Assembly: GCA_963738375.1 (NCBI GenBank)
Contig: CAVTWL010000007.1
Span: 124,001 to 188,000 of the forward strand
Direction: 5' to 3'
DNA length: 64,000 nucleotides
Source: Bog-159 sp963738375
Lineage (GTDB): Bacteria; Acidobacteriota; Terriglobia; Bryobacterales; Bryobacteraceae
A program made the position numbers and the translations under genes. Position 1 is the stretch's first letter, and every line of letters starts with the position of its first letter. The notes under the pieces are model-generated. The model worked only from the letters and a program-made list of their open reading frames with translations. It was not told where the DNA came from and did no database searches. Of this stretch, positions 40,061 through 48,418 are shown piece after piece.

Positions 40061-41287
40061 CTAGGGTTGTTTGCGGCTCTGCTCGATGTAGTCGCGGGTA
40101 TAGCCTTCCCACTCCCAGGGCGTTACCGTATCGCCCAGGATTTTCTCGAGCAGAGGGCGAAAGGCGAGTTCTCCGTTATCGCTGTTGGTGAGCACGATCA
40201 TGCATGACTGCAGGCGCTCGAAACAGATGATGAAGTCCTGCGCGCCGTCGCCGTGGCCTTCTTTGAAGAAGGCCGGACCGTACTTGGTGTGCGTAAGCAG
40301 TCCCCAGCCTACGCCGTACGCCAGGCCAACGGCCTCCGCTTCCTTGCCATTTTCCTCATTCGGGCGTAAGGGGAACTGATGCAGGGTGTTGATGTGTAGC
40401 ACGGGCCGCAGCATCTCCGCGCGCGTGGAATCTTTGATGATTTTGCCTTCGAAAAGCGCGGCTGTAAATTTCGCGAGGTCACCGGCGCTGGTGGTCATGG
40501 ATCCGGCGCCGCGCGCGGGAAAGCGCTTGGTCTGCGAACGGAAGGCTTCGTTGAGGTCGTAGCGGTCGGCGACGTCGGCTTCGAACTCCTGGCGATAAAT
40601 GATGCCGGTCCGGGTCATGCGCAAAGGGGTGAAAATGGCCTCTTGCATGAGCTGGTCCAGCGGCTTGTGCTTCTTTTGTTCGATCACGAACTGCACCAGG
40701 TTGATGCCCTCGCCGGAGTAACTGAACTGCGTGCCGGGCTTAAAGTGGAGACGCATCTTCTTGCCGGGCTCGATGGAGGCGAAGTTCAGGAGGCCCGCCG
40801 AATGGGACAGCAGCATACGCGGCGTGACCGAGGGCCAGGCGGGGTCGTGTATGATTTCGGTGGCGGAATCCTTGTATGCCTCGTACTCGTTGAGCGGCCG
40901 ATCGAGCTGGCTGGCTACGGGTTGGTCGAGGTCGAACTCGCGGCGCTCGACCAACTGCATGACGTAGGTTGAGAAGACGCTCTTGGTGATGGAGGCGGCC
41001 CAGGTGGTGGTCTCCAGATCCATCGGGAGGGCGGGATTGCGGCGTCGCAATCCGAATGCGGCGTTCCATACCAGGCGGGCATGGTTGAGGACCGCGATCT
41101 GCGCTCCCGTGACGTGGGCGTCTTGCAGGGTCTTTCGCGCGAAGGCGCCGGCATCGTGGATGGAGATGGTCGAGCCATCCAGGCGGCGAATGGTTTGTGG
41201 CGTCTGGGGCCTGGCGATGCAGGGGCGGAGCAGGCAGAGAGCGGCAGCGGCAATCAGGCAAACTTTGGCATTGGATGAATTCAGCAC
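40061..41287 (-). CDS. Beta-lactamase-fold serine hydrolase, exported
   Basis: A 408-residue protein of the class C beta-lactamase / DD-peptidase / esterase EstB family. It has an N-terminal signal segment (VCLIAAAALCLLRPCIA). The nucleophile Ser99 and Lys102 are in ASITKSVFS, and the second motif tyrosine is in FSYSGEGINL. A third motif in the C-terminal part (KEGHGDGAQDF) may replace KTG. Family members hydrolyse beta-lactams, peptides or esters, and the sequence does not say which. It starts with GTG 41287. It is divergent from lemA, with 80 bases between. Confidence 0.85.
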   Translation of the reverse strand: MLNSSNAKVCLIAAAALCLLRPCIARPQTPQTIRRLDGSTISIHDAGAFARKTLQDAHVTGAQIAVLNHARLVWNAAFGLRRRNPALPMDLETTTWAASITKSVFSTYVMQLVERREFDLDQPVASQLDRPLNEYEAYKDSATEIIHDPAWPSVTPRMLLSHSAGLLNFASIEPGKKMRLHFKPGTQFSYSGEGINLVQFVIEQKKHKPLDQLMQEAIFTPLRMTRTGIIYRQEFEADVADRYDLNEAFRSQTKRFPARGAGSMTTSAGDLAKFTAALFEGKIIKDSTRAEMLRPVLHINTLHQFPLRPNEENGKEAEAVGLAYGVGWGLLTHTKYGPAFFKEGHGDGAQDFIICFERLQSCMIVLTNSDNGELAFRPLLEKILGDTVTPWEWEGYTRDYIEQSRKQP

Positions 41288-41367
41288 CTTTCACATCTTA
41301 CCGTTGATCCTTCAGCCGCCAGACAGGTGCGCTGTTGGATATCATGAAGCGGTGAAACGGAGCATCC

Positions 41368-41979
41368 ATGGATAAAAAGGTAGCGATCGGTTGTCTGGGC
41401 GCGGTAGTGATTATTGCGCTGATTGTGGCGGTCTCGATCAGCGGCACATACAACTCACTGGTGACGCTCGATCAGGCGACACAGGCGCAGTGGGCGCAGG
41501 TGGAGAATGCGTATCAGCGGCGCGCCGATTTAGTGCCGAACCTGGTGGCGACGGTGAAGGGCGCGGCGAACTTCGAGAAAGACACCATGACCGCGGTTAC
41601 CGAGGCACGGGCGAAGGTGGGCCAGGTAACGGCGGGCGCGATGGACAATATCACGCGCGACCCGGCAGCGTTTGCGCGTTATCAGCAGGCGCAGCAGGGA
41701 TTGTCCTCGGCTCTGACTCATCTGATGGCGGTAAGCGAAGCGTACCCGGATCTGAAGGCCACCGCGAACTTTCGCGATCTGCAGGCGCAGTTGGAGGGCA
41801 CGGAAAACCGGATTACGGTGGAGCGCCAGCGCTTCAACGAGGCGGCCCAGGCTTTCAATACCAAGCGCAGCAGTTTCCCGACCGTGCTGGTGGCGGGGTT
41901 TTTCGGCTCGCAATTTGCGCAGAAGCCCTATTTCCAGGCGCAGGCGGGTTCGGAGAAGGCGCCCGAGGTAAAGTTCTAG
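41368..41979 (+). CDS. LemA family protein
   Basis: A 203-residue protein with one N-terminal membrane helix (IGCLGAVVIIALIVAVSI), then a helical bundle. The family motifs are TLDQATQAQWAQVENAYQRR, ADLVPNLVATVKG, LSSALTHLMAVSEAYPDLKA and FRDLQAQLEGTENRI. LemA proteins have unknown biochemical function and are usually paired with TPM-domain proteins, as here (the next gene starts 1 base after the stop). The bundle probably faces the periplasm. Confidence 0.93.
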   Translation: MDKKVAIGCLGAVVIIALIVAVSISGTYNSLVTLDQATQAQWAQVENAYQRRADLVPNLVATVKGAANFEKDTMTAVTEARAKVGQVTAGAMDNITRDPAAFARYQQAQQGLSSALTHLMAVSEAYPDLKATANFRDLQAQLEGTENRITVERQRFNEAAQAFNTKRSSFPTVLVAGFFGSQFAQKPYFQAQAGSEKAPEVKF

Positions 41980-41980
41980 C

Positions 41981-42726
41981 GTGCAACGGCGGCTGATCCC
42001 GCGGGGCGCGGCTGCCCTGGCTTCCGCCCTCCTGCTGTGCGGGGCGACGACGCCGATCCCGCCGCCGCCCACCGAGTGGGTGACGGATACCGCGCATTTT
42101 CTCTCGCCGGCCACGGTGACTTCGTTGAACGCGCGGCTGGAGAGCTATCAGCAGGCCACCGGTCATCAAGTGATCGTCTATATCGCGCCGACAACGGGCG
42201 ACGATCCCATTGAAGACTGGGCAGTGAAGGCCTTCCAGCAATGGAAAGTGGGGCGGAAGGGCTTGGACGACGGGCTGGCGCTCTTCATCATGGTCCAGGA
42301 CCACAAGTTGCGGATCGAGGTCGGATACGGGCTCGAGAGCGTGGTGCCCGATGCGATCGCGTTTCGCATTGTTGATGAGACGATCGCGCCGAAGATCAAG
42401 GACGGGCATCCCGACGATGGGGTGACGGCGGGTGTGGAGGCGCTGATTGGCGCCATCGGCGGCCAACCCGGCGATGCTGGCGCTGCGCCGCGGCAGGAAC
42501 CGCAACCGCAGCCGGAAGGCAAGCCGCTCAGCCCGATCCAGTGGGTATTCATTGTCATCGGCGGCGTTCTATTTTTGATCCTGTTGATCACGCATCCGGG
42601 ACTGGCGTTTTTCCTGCTAGCCAACATGATGTCGGGCGGCGGGGGGGAGGCGGCGGTGGGGGTGGCGGGGGATTCAGCGGCGGCGGCGGGCGGTCCGGGG
42701 GCGGAGGCGCGAACGGGTCATGGTGA
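41981..42726 (+). CDS. TPM-domain protein (YgcG type), poly-G frameshift near the 3' end
   Basis: A TPM-domain protein with a signal peptide after a GTG start (MQRRLIPRGAAALASALLLCG). The TPM domain is at about 30-160 (VTDTAHFLSPATV, QVIVYIAPTTGDDPIEDWAVKAF cut between helices). A single helix near 190 (VFIVIGGVLFLILLI) anchors it, with a Gly-rich tail. As read, the frame shifts in a G-run near 42646-42652 and ends at 42736 in EARTGHGEVR. The other frame gives the normal family ending GFSGGGG and GGGGANGSW, with stop 42726. I take that as the true end. The next TPM gene starts at 42720. Confidence 0.85.
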
Positions 42727-43142
42727 AGTTCGATAAAGAGCGCGTGGTAGAAGCGATCCGCCAAGCCGAGCTGCGCACCTCGGGTGAGATTCGCGTTTCG
42801 GTGTCGACGCCGTTCTGGGGCAGCGTGCGCAAGGCCGCGGAGAAGGCCTTCGTGCGCATGAATATGACGGCGACGAAAGAGCGCAACGGTGTTTTGATCT
42901 TCGTTGTGCCGGCGCGGCGAAGGTTTGTGGTGCTGGGCGACGCCGGGATTCACGAGAAGGTTGGCGAAGTATTCTGGGAGCATGTGGTGCGGATCGTGGC
43001 GGAGAAATTCCGGGACAGCGATTTCACGGAAGGGTTGGTGCGAGGCATCGCGGCCATCGGCGAGCAACTTTCCACCCATTTCCCGTATGACGCGGCGACG
43101 GACAAGAACGAACTGCCGGACGACATCGATTACGGGAGATGA
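42720..43142 (+). CDS. Second TPM-domain protein, soluble
   Basis: A 140-residue TPM-domain protein without signal peptide or membrane helix. It has FDKERVVEAIRQAELRTSGEIRVSV, quoted in two parts: ERVVEAIRQAE and SGEIRVSV. RRRFVVLGDAGIHEKV and DFTEGLVRGIAAIGEQL follow, a typical ending. It starts within the previous TPM gene, and its end overlaps the convergent DUF190 gene by 13 bases. LemA with two TPM proteins is a common set, thought to work at the membrane, but its biochemical role is open. Confidence 0.88.
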   Translation: MVKFDKERVVEAIRQAELRTSGEIRVSVSTPFWGSVRKAAEKAFVRMNMTATKERNGVLIFVVPARRRFVVLGDAGIHEKVGEVFWEHVVRIVAEKFRDSDFTEGLVRGIAAIGEQLSTHFPYDAATDKNELPDDIDYGR

Positions 43143-43471
43143 GCGGGCGGGTTCTCAATGCGGATGCAGTCGACGGCTGAGGTGGCGATCATGCCGGTAT
43201 CCATCATGGCTTCGAGTTCGGGGATCAGGCGTTCGATGTTTTCCGGCGTGTCGACAATGGTGACGACGATCGGCTGATCTTTCCGGATGAGATGATGGCG
43301 GTGGATTTCGGCGGTTTCCCCATAGCCTTCTAGCCCTCGGAGGACAGTGGCGCCGGCGATGCCGAGTTCCTTGCAGCGATTCACCATGGCTTCGTATAAG
43401 GGCTTGCCGTTGTGCCGATCGGCCTCGCCGATGTGCAGACGAAGCAGGCGGCCCTTCTTAACTGTTCGCAT
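43130..43471 (-). CDS. DUF190 protein, single domain
   Basis: A 113-residue DUF190 (PII-like) domain: RLLRLHIGEADRHNGKPLYEA, cut here at RLLRLHIGEAD; then GIAGATVLRGLEGYG, QPIVVTIVDTPENI, and a last strand. DUF190 proteins have a ferredoxin-like fold resembling PII and are often next to the fluoride channel gene crcB. No crcB is seen here. The start lies 14 bases inside the preceding double-domain gene, so the two are co-translated. Confidence 0.88.
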   Translation of the reverse strand: MRTVKKGRLLRLHIGEADRHNGKPLYEAMVNRCKELGIAGATVLRGLEGYGETAEIHRHHLIRKDQPIVVTIVDTPENIERLIPELEAMMDTGMIATSAVDCIRIENPPAHLP

Positions 43472-44159
43472 GGGCGTTTACCACCCGTACGGCATCCACG
43501 TCAGAAAGCACGATGAGACCATCTTGCAGCATGGACTCGATGCCGTCTATGACTTTGTTCAGCTTCTCTTCGGAGTCCACCACGGAGATCACGATGGGCA
43601 AGTCGCGCGAAAAGGGCAGTATCCCTTCCTTGTGCGTATGACCTTTGACGCCGTAGCCGAGTATGCCGCGAAATACGGTGGCGCCGGCGATATCCAGCAT
43701 GTGCAAGTGGTTGAGGATGGCTTCGTGGAGGGGTTCGTCCTGCCACCGATCGGACTCGCCCAGGTAGATGCGCATGAGGCGCGCTTTGCCCTTCAATTCC
43801 GAATGCGCGGCTTTCGGGGCGGGCGCGTTCTTGTCAGCGACTCTGACAACCTGGGTGTCCTGGATCTCGATGACACCATCGGTGACCATTTCATACAGGG
43901 TGGGCATGACCTCGTCGACCTTTGCGGCCGATTCGATGAACTCGATGCGGATAGGCAGGTGTTCGGCGAGTGCCTCGATTTTGGTGGTGTGCATCCGGTG
44001 GTGAGCGCCGAAGCCGGCCATGGCGCGGGTGGCGGTGGCGCCGGCCACACCCTTGTGCAGCAGGAAGGTCAGGATGGCATCGCACAGGGAACTCAGGTGA
44101 TGCTGGGTGTCTTCATTGACGAAGATGGTTACTTTCTTGGCGGTGCCCTGTTGGAGCAT
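43458..44159 (-). CDS. Tandem DUF190 protein
   Basis: A 233-residue protein with two DUF190 domains. The N-terminal copy (about 5-105) has KVTIFVNEDTQHHLSSL and VAGATATRAMAGFGAHH. The C-terminal copy (about 125-230) has RLMRIYLGESDRWQDEP, DIAGATVFRGILGYG and LPIVISVVDSEEKL. The first copy keeps the glycine turn but its first strand is divergent. With the following gene this makes three DUF190 units in a row. PII-like proteins sense nucleotides or ions as trimers, so a fused pair plus a single could form a mixed trimer. That is inference. Confidence 0.85.
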   Translation of the reverse strand: MLQQGTAKKVTIFVNEDTQHHLSSLCDAILTFLLHKGVAGATATRAMAGFGAHHRMHTTKIEALAEHLPIRIEFIESAAKVDEVMPTLYEMVTDGVIEIQDTQVVRVADKNAPAPKAAHSELKGKARLMRIYLGESDRWQDEPLHEAILNHLHMLDIAGATVFRGILGYGVKGHTHKEGILPFSRDLPIVISVVDSEEKLNKVIDGIESMLQDGLIVLSDVDAVRVVNAHANS

Positions 44160-44306
44160 TTTGCTGTCCGTAACCTAGCATAACGCCGGTGCATCGCCTG
44201 GGGAACGGCGTGGGCGCGAGGAATGTGTGTGAACGGCCCGCGGCATGGAGCCGGACTTTGTCCGGTGGCCAATTGCAATCGGCCGCAGGGCGCCACGCCA
44301 TAAGCT

Positions 44307-44919
44307 GTGCGTAAACGATCGGTAAGCTTTGACGAAGATTGGCGCATTCTCAGTGGAATGCTTCCTCGGGAGTGGAAAATGTTGGCCCGGACAAGGGGAG
44401 CGGTTGAGCCATTGCTTAGATTCGACTCCATGGATGCGGTGCTGCGAACTTTGTTGTTGCGCGCGGGACGGGGATGGTGGTCGCGAGAAACGGCCGTGCA
44501 GGCCAAACTGGATGGCATCGCCAAGTCTCCGATGTGGCCCTAATGGACGGTTTGCGGTTACCTGAACGACGGTTGCGAAGCTTAAGTGAGGGCTTGTGGA
44601 AAGCGAATGGCGTCTGCCTGGGAGCGGATATGTTGTTCACAGACGTTGTGCGATTGCTGGATGCCACGACAGTGAAAGAGCCGGGCGAAACTGGCAGTCA
44701 ATAGCGCATTCACGACTTCCCAAGCAGGACGATGCCAGCAGCCGCGCTTGGCTGTATGCCAAACTCTTGGCCGAGCGGTTGGCCAGTAACGCGATTTCCC
44801 CCTGGGGCTACCACTTGGACACTGCCGCCCATCTTTCGAGTTGCCGACGGCGCTTACTGGCGCGGGAAGGAAGACGCGATGCAAACCTATGCAGCGCAGC
44901 TCGTTGTGACCTCGGCTAA
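44307..44919 (+). pseudogene. IS4-family transposase relic
   Basis: Three frames carry pieces of one transposase. From GTG 44307 comes VSFDEDWRILSGMLPREWK with SRETAVQAKLDGIAK. After a shift near 44525 follow VSDVALMDGL and VCLGADMLF with VRLLDATTVKEPGETGSQ, which holds the first catalytic aspartate region. After 44700 the next frame gives DDASSRAWLYAKLLAERL and SPWGYHLD, the C-terminal end. About 200 middle residues with the rest of the DDE triad are missing. No intact terminal repeats were found, although a CCGGAC/GTCCGG stem is present at 44251-44265. It cannot transpose. The rest of 44160-44931 shows no other gene. Confidence 0.65.
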
Positions 44920-44931
44920 AAGCGAAGTACG

Positions 44932-46402
44932 ATGACAATCATGACGGCAACGGAACCGGCAGCACGCACGCTGAAGTTTTACACCAATGGCGCTTGGGAG
45001 GATGCGCTGGGGCGGGAATTGCATCCGGTGAAGAATCCGGCGACGGGCGAGACGATCGCGCAAGTTCCGTACGCCAACGTGGAAGACGTGGACCGGACGG
45101 CGCGGGCGGCGCATGCAGCGTTTCTCGCATGGCGCGAAGTGCCGGTGGTGGACCGGGTACAAGTGCTGTACCGCTACAAGGATCTGCTGGAGAAGAACGC
45201 CGGCGGAGATCGCGCGGATTCTCTCGACGGAGAACGGGAAGACCGTGGACGACGCGGCGGGCAGTGTTCGACGGGCGATTCAGATGGTGGAAGTGGCCTG
45301 CGGGATGCCCAGCCTGATAATGGGGCAGTCGCTCGAAAATGTTTCGAAGGGCATCGATTGCCAGTCGATCCGGCAGCCCCTGGGCGTGTGCGCGGGCATT
45401 ACGCCGTTTAATTTTCCGGCGATGGTGCCGATGTGGATGTATCCGTTCGCGATCGCCTGCGGGAACACGTTTATTCTGAAGCCGTCGGAAAAAGTACCGC
45501 TGACACCGACGCGGACGGCGGAATTGCTGCACGATGCGGGGCTGCCGGCGGGCGTTTACAACCTGCTGCACGGGTCGCGCGAATCGGTGAACGCGCTGCT
45601 GGCGCATCCGCTGGTGCGGGCGATTTCGTTCGTGGGGTCGAGCCCGGTGGCGCAGTATGTTTACAAAACCGCAGCAGCGCACGGGAAGCGCGTGCAGGCC
45701 TTGGGCGGCGCGAAGAATCATCTGGTGGCGATGCCGGACGCCAACATCGCGAAAAGCGTGGAAGCGATTATGAGTTCGGCTTTCGGCGCGGCGGGCGAAC
45801 GGTGCCTGGCGGGGAGTGTGCTGGTGGCGGTGGGCGACGCGCAGCCGCTGCTCGATCATTTGCTCGACAAAGTGCGGGCGCTGCGCATGGGCAATGGCGC
45901 CGAGCCGGGTATAGAGATGGGTCCGCTGGTAACGGCGGAGCATCGCGCCCGGGTGCTCGGGTACATCGAGAAAGGCGTTGAGGAAGGCGCAACCCCGCTG
46001 GTCGACGGGCGTGAGCGGATGGCGGGCGAGAAGGGCTACTTTCTGGGGCCGACCGTTTTTGACGGTGTGACGCCGGAGATGACCATCGCGCGCGAGGAGA
46101 TTTTCGGGCCGGTGCTGAGCGTGATCCGGGTGAAAGATCTGGATGAGGCGATTGCGCTGGTGAACCGGTCGGCGTTCGGGAACACGACTTCGATTTTCAC
46201 TTCGGATGGGAAATCGGCGCGCGAGTACTCGTCGCGGGTTGAGGTGGGGATGGTGGGGGTGAATGTGGGGGTAGCGGCGCCGATGGCATTCTTTCCGTTC
46301 TCGGGGTGGAAGAATTCGTTCTACGGGGATTTGCACGCGCACGGGCGCGATGCGGTTTCGTTCTACACCGAGCAGAAGGTTATTATGAGCCGGTGGTTTT
46401 AG
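44932..46402 (+). CDS. mmsA: CoA-acylating methylmalonate-semialdehyde dehydrogenase-like, one frameshift
   Basis: Aldehyde dehydrogenase of the MmsA type, converting (methyl)malonate semialdehyde to propionyl- or acetyl-CoA in valine, thymine and inositol breakdown. Segments seen are FYTNGAWEDALGREL, PLGVCAGITPFNFPAMVPMW (one motif in this family), LGGAKNHLVAMPDA, and the catalytic cysteine in GAAGERCLAG. The end is VMSRWF-like (KVIMSRWF). An extra base near 45207 shifts the frame after LLEKN; the rest is open to 46402. About 489 residues is the family length. Starts at 44932 and 44941 are both possible. Confidence 0.85.
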
Positions 46403-47084
46403 CCAACTTGTCGTGACTGTGGAAAGGGTTGAAGTCGGTATTGGTGTCGAAGGTGTCCAGGCCTTCGCGGCGTTTCAGGAAGTTTACGACCCAATAGGTC
46501 ATGGGGGTGGCGGCGACTTCGTAGAGGACCTTGGCCAAGTAACCGGAGAGTATCAGTCTGACGATGGAGGAGACGCTCTGGCTGCCGCCGAAGGTGAGCA
46601 CGGTTACGACCAGGGTATCGACGGCTTGTCCGGCGACGGTGGAACCGACGGTGCGGGTCCAGAGGTAGCGGCCTTTGGTCAACAGCTTCATTTTGGCCAT
46701 GACGAAGGAGTTCGCGAACTCGCCGCACCAGAAGGCCACCAGGCTGGCGGCGATGATGCGGGGCACGAAGCCGAAGACGCGAGCGAAGGCTGCCTGCCCA
46801 TCCCAATCGGGCGCCGGGGGCAGCCAAACGGTGAGCATTCCCATGGCGGCGAGGAGGGCGGAAGCGCCGAAACCGATCCAGATGGCGCGGCGGGAGGCGC
46901 CGTAGCCATAAACCTCAGTGAATACGTCGCCGAATATGTAGGTAATCGGGAAGAACAGCATGGCCCCGCTGAAACGGAACGGGCCGATGGCGGTGATCTT
47001 CTGGCCGACGAGGTTCGAAATCAGGAGAATGGCGACGAACGCATGGACCAGGAGGTCGTAGTAGCGGAGTTTGGCGCGATTCAT
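46383..47084 (-). CDS. Queuosine precursor transporter (VUT family, YhhQ-like)
   Basis: A 233-residue inner-membrane protein with six helices. Typical motifs are LISNLVGQKITAIGPFRFSG (20 residues), FFPITYIFGDVFTEVYGYG, and a C-terminal TPMTYWVVNFLKRREG. VUT/YhhQ proteins take up 7-cyano- or 7-aminomethyl-7-deazaguanine for tRNA queuosine. ATG 47084 overlaps the preceding enolase stop (TGATG), so the genes are coupled, although their roles look unrelated. Its 3' end overlaps convergent mmsA by 20 bases. Confidence 0.88.
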   Translation of the reverse strand: MNRAKLRYYDLLVHAFVAILLISNLVGQKITAIGPFRFSGAMLFFPITYIFGDVFTEVYGYGASRRAIWIGFGASALLAAMGMLTVWLPPAPDWDGQAAFARVFGFVPRIIAASLVAFWCGEFANSFVMAKMKLLTKGRYLWTRTVGSTVAGQAVDTLVVTVLTFGGSQSVSSIVRLILSGYLAKVLYEVAATPMTYWVVNFLKRREGLDTFDTNTDFNPFHSHDKLAKTTGS

Positions 47085-48328
47085 CAGGCGGACGGCCGCT
47101 CCCATGGCACGGAATGGTCGGAAGTGACGGCGCGGGTTTCGGCCGGAGAGTCGGTGCGGAAGTAGGACCAGGGGCCGGGAATCCAGGGGTAGCGTTCGAT
47201 GATGGATTCATCGATGGCGATGCCGAGGCCGGGACCGCGCGGGACGACCAGGTCGCCGTGATCAATTTCGAGGGGGTCTTTCAGGATCTCGGAAGCCAGG
47301 GGGAAGGGGTACATGCCGGCGCGGCCGGGAGCAGCGTAACAAGGGTATTCGAGCCACTCGACGACGGATTCGGGCCAGCAGACGCCGAGGTGAGCGGCGG
47401 CGACGACTTCAAGCGCGGTGCCCCAACTGTGGAAGGCGAAGCGCAGCCCGGAGCGGGCGATGTCGCCGAGCAGGCGGCGGCCCATGGCGAAGCCGCCCTG
47501 GCAGCAGACGTCCATCTGCACGTAGTCGACGGCCTGGCGGAGGATCAGATCCTGGTAGGCTTCCTCACTGGGTTCATGTTCGCCGCTGGCAAGGGGCAGA
47601 TAGTCCTTTTCTTTCAGGCGGAGGTAGGCTTCGTGGTCGTCGGGCGGGAGGGGTTCTTCGAGCCAGGCGACGTCGGAGGCGGCGATTTCGCGGGCCAATT
47701 GTTCGACGGTTTCGTAGCTATAGCTGAGGTCGCCCATGCGCCACCAGGTGTGGGCGTCGACCATCAATTCGAAGGCGGGGTCGACGGCGCGGCGCATCTG
47801 GCGAACGGTTTCGAGGTCGGCTTCGGGCCCGGCGGCGGGACGCATTTTGTAAGCGCGGAAACCCTGGCCGGCAATGGCCGCGGCTTCTTCGGCGTAGCGC
47901 TCCGGCGACATATACATGCCGGCGCTGCCGTAGAGACGGATGGAGTTACGGACGCGTCCACCGAGCATTTCGGAAAGGGGGACGCCACGGGCCTTGGCGC
48001 ACAGATCGAAGAGGGCGACTTCCACGGCACAATAGACTTTGGCGGCGGCGGGACCGGCTTCGGGGCGATCCATGAACTGGATGCGGAGGGCGTCGGGGTC
48101 GGCCAGGGTGCGGCCTTCGAGGAAGGGAGCGATTACGGTTTCGATCAGGTGGTGAGCGATCTCACTGCCCGGTCCAGGCGCGTATCCGAGCAAGCCGTCG
48201 GCGGAGGCGACGCGGATCAGCATGGCATCGCGTTTGAGGATGGTGCGCTCTCCGCCGTGGAAGGGGAGACGTACGGGTTCGGGGAACGGATAGGACAGGA
48301 GGAAGGATTTAACGCTGGAGATAATCAT
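47084..48328 (-). CDS. Mandelate racemase/muconate-lactonizing enzyme family protein
   Basis: A 414-residue enolase-superfamily protein. It has an N-terminal capping domain (MIISSVKSFLLSYPF), then a modified TIM barrel. The acid-base KMR motif is in FRAYKMRPA. The metal ligands are the aspartate in LMVDAHTWW, the glutamate in WLEEPLPPDD and the glutamate in LASGEHE. The end strand has HSWGTALEVVAAAHLG. The two-base KxR/HxE-like layout points to an acid-sugar dehydratase or epimerase, but the substrate cannot be named. The gene is complete. Confidence 0.85.
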   Translation of the reverse strand: MIISSVKSFLLSYPFPEPVRLPFHGGERTILKRDAMLIRVASADGLLGYAPGPGSEIAHHLIETVIAPFLEGRTLADPDALRIQFMDRPEAGPAAAKVYCAVEVALFDLCAKARGVPLSEMLGGRVRNSIRLYGSAGMYMSPERYAEEAAAIAGQGFRAYKMRPAAGPEADLETVRQMRRAVDPAFELMVDAHTWWRMGDLSYSYETVEQLAREIAASDVAWLEEPLPPDDHEAYLRLKEKDYLPLASGEHEPSEEAYQDLILRQAVDYVQMDVCCQGGFAMGRRLLGDIARSGLRFAFHSWGTALEVVAAAHLGVCWPESVVEWLEYPCYAAPGRAGMYPFPLASEILKDPLEIDHGDLVVPRGPGLGIAIDESIIERYPWIPGPWSYFRTDSPAETRAVTSDHSVPWERPSA

Positions 48329-48362
48329 CTAAGCCAGCACAACAGGATAGCAGAGTGAGGAG

Positions 48363-48389
48363 GCGCGGGTCCTAAAGGAGGGCCCGCGC
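48363..48389 (-). terminator. Terminator-like hairpin after the coiled-coil gene
   Basis: A 10-bp stem with one G-T wobble, GCGCGGGTCC (48363-48372) and GGGCCCGCGC (48380-48389), around a 7-base loop. It lies 30 bases beyond the stop at 48419 on the minus strand. No T-run is seen. Confidence 0.45.
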
Positions 48390-48418
48390 GATACGGGAGA
48401 TTCCGAGACCAGTTTACA

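Noticed and set aside
42640..42736. C-terminal tail EARTGHGEVR of the first TPM protein
   Set aside because: The tail arises from a G-run indel. The alternate frame gives the family's usual Gly-rich FSGGGG ... GSW ending.
44160..44215. Fluoride riboswitch before the DUF190 pair
   Set aside because: A GGCGATG occurs near the start, but the conserved second stem and loop residues are absent and the leader is too short.
47114..48358. 414-codon plus-strand reading frame opposite the enolase-superfamily gene
   Set aside because: The minus-strand frame has all metal ligands. The plus-strand frame is a high-GC shadow.
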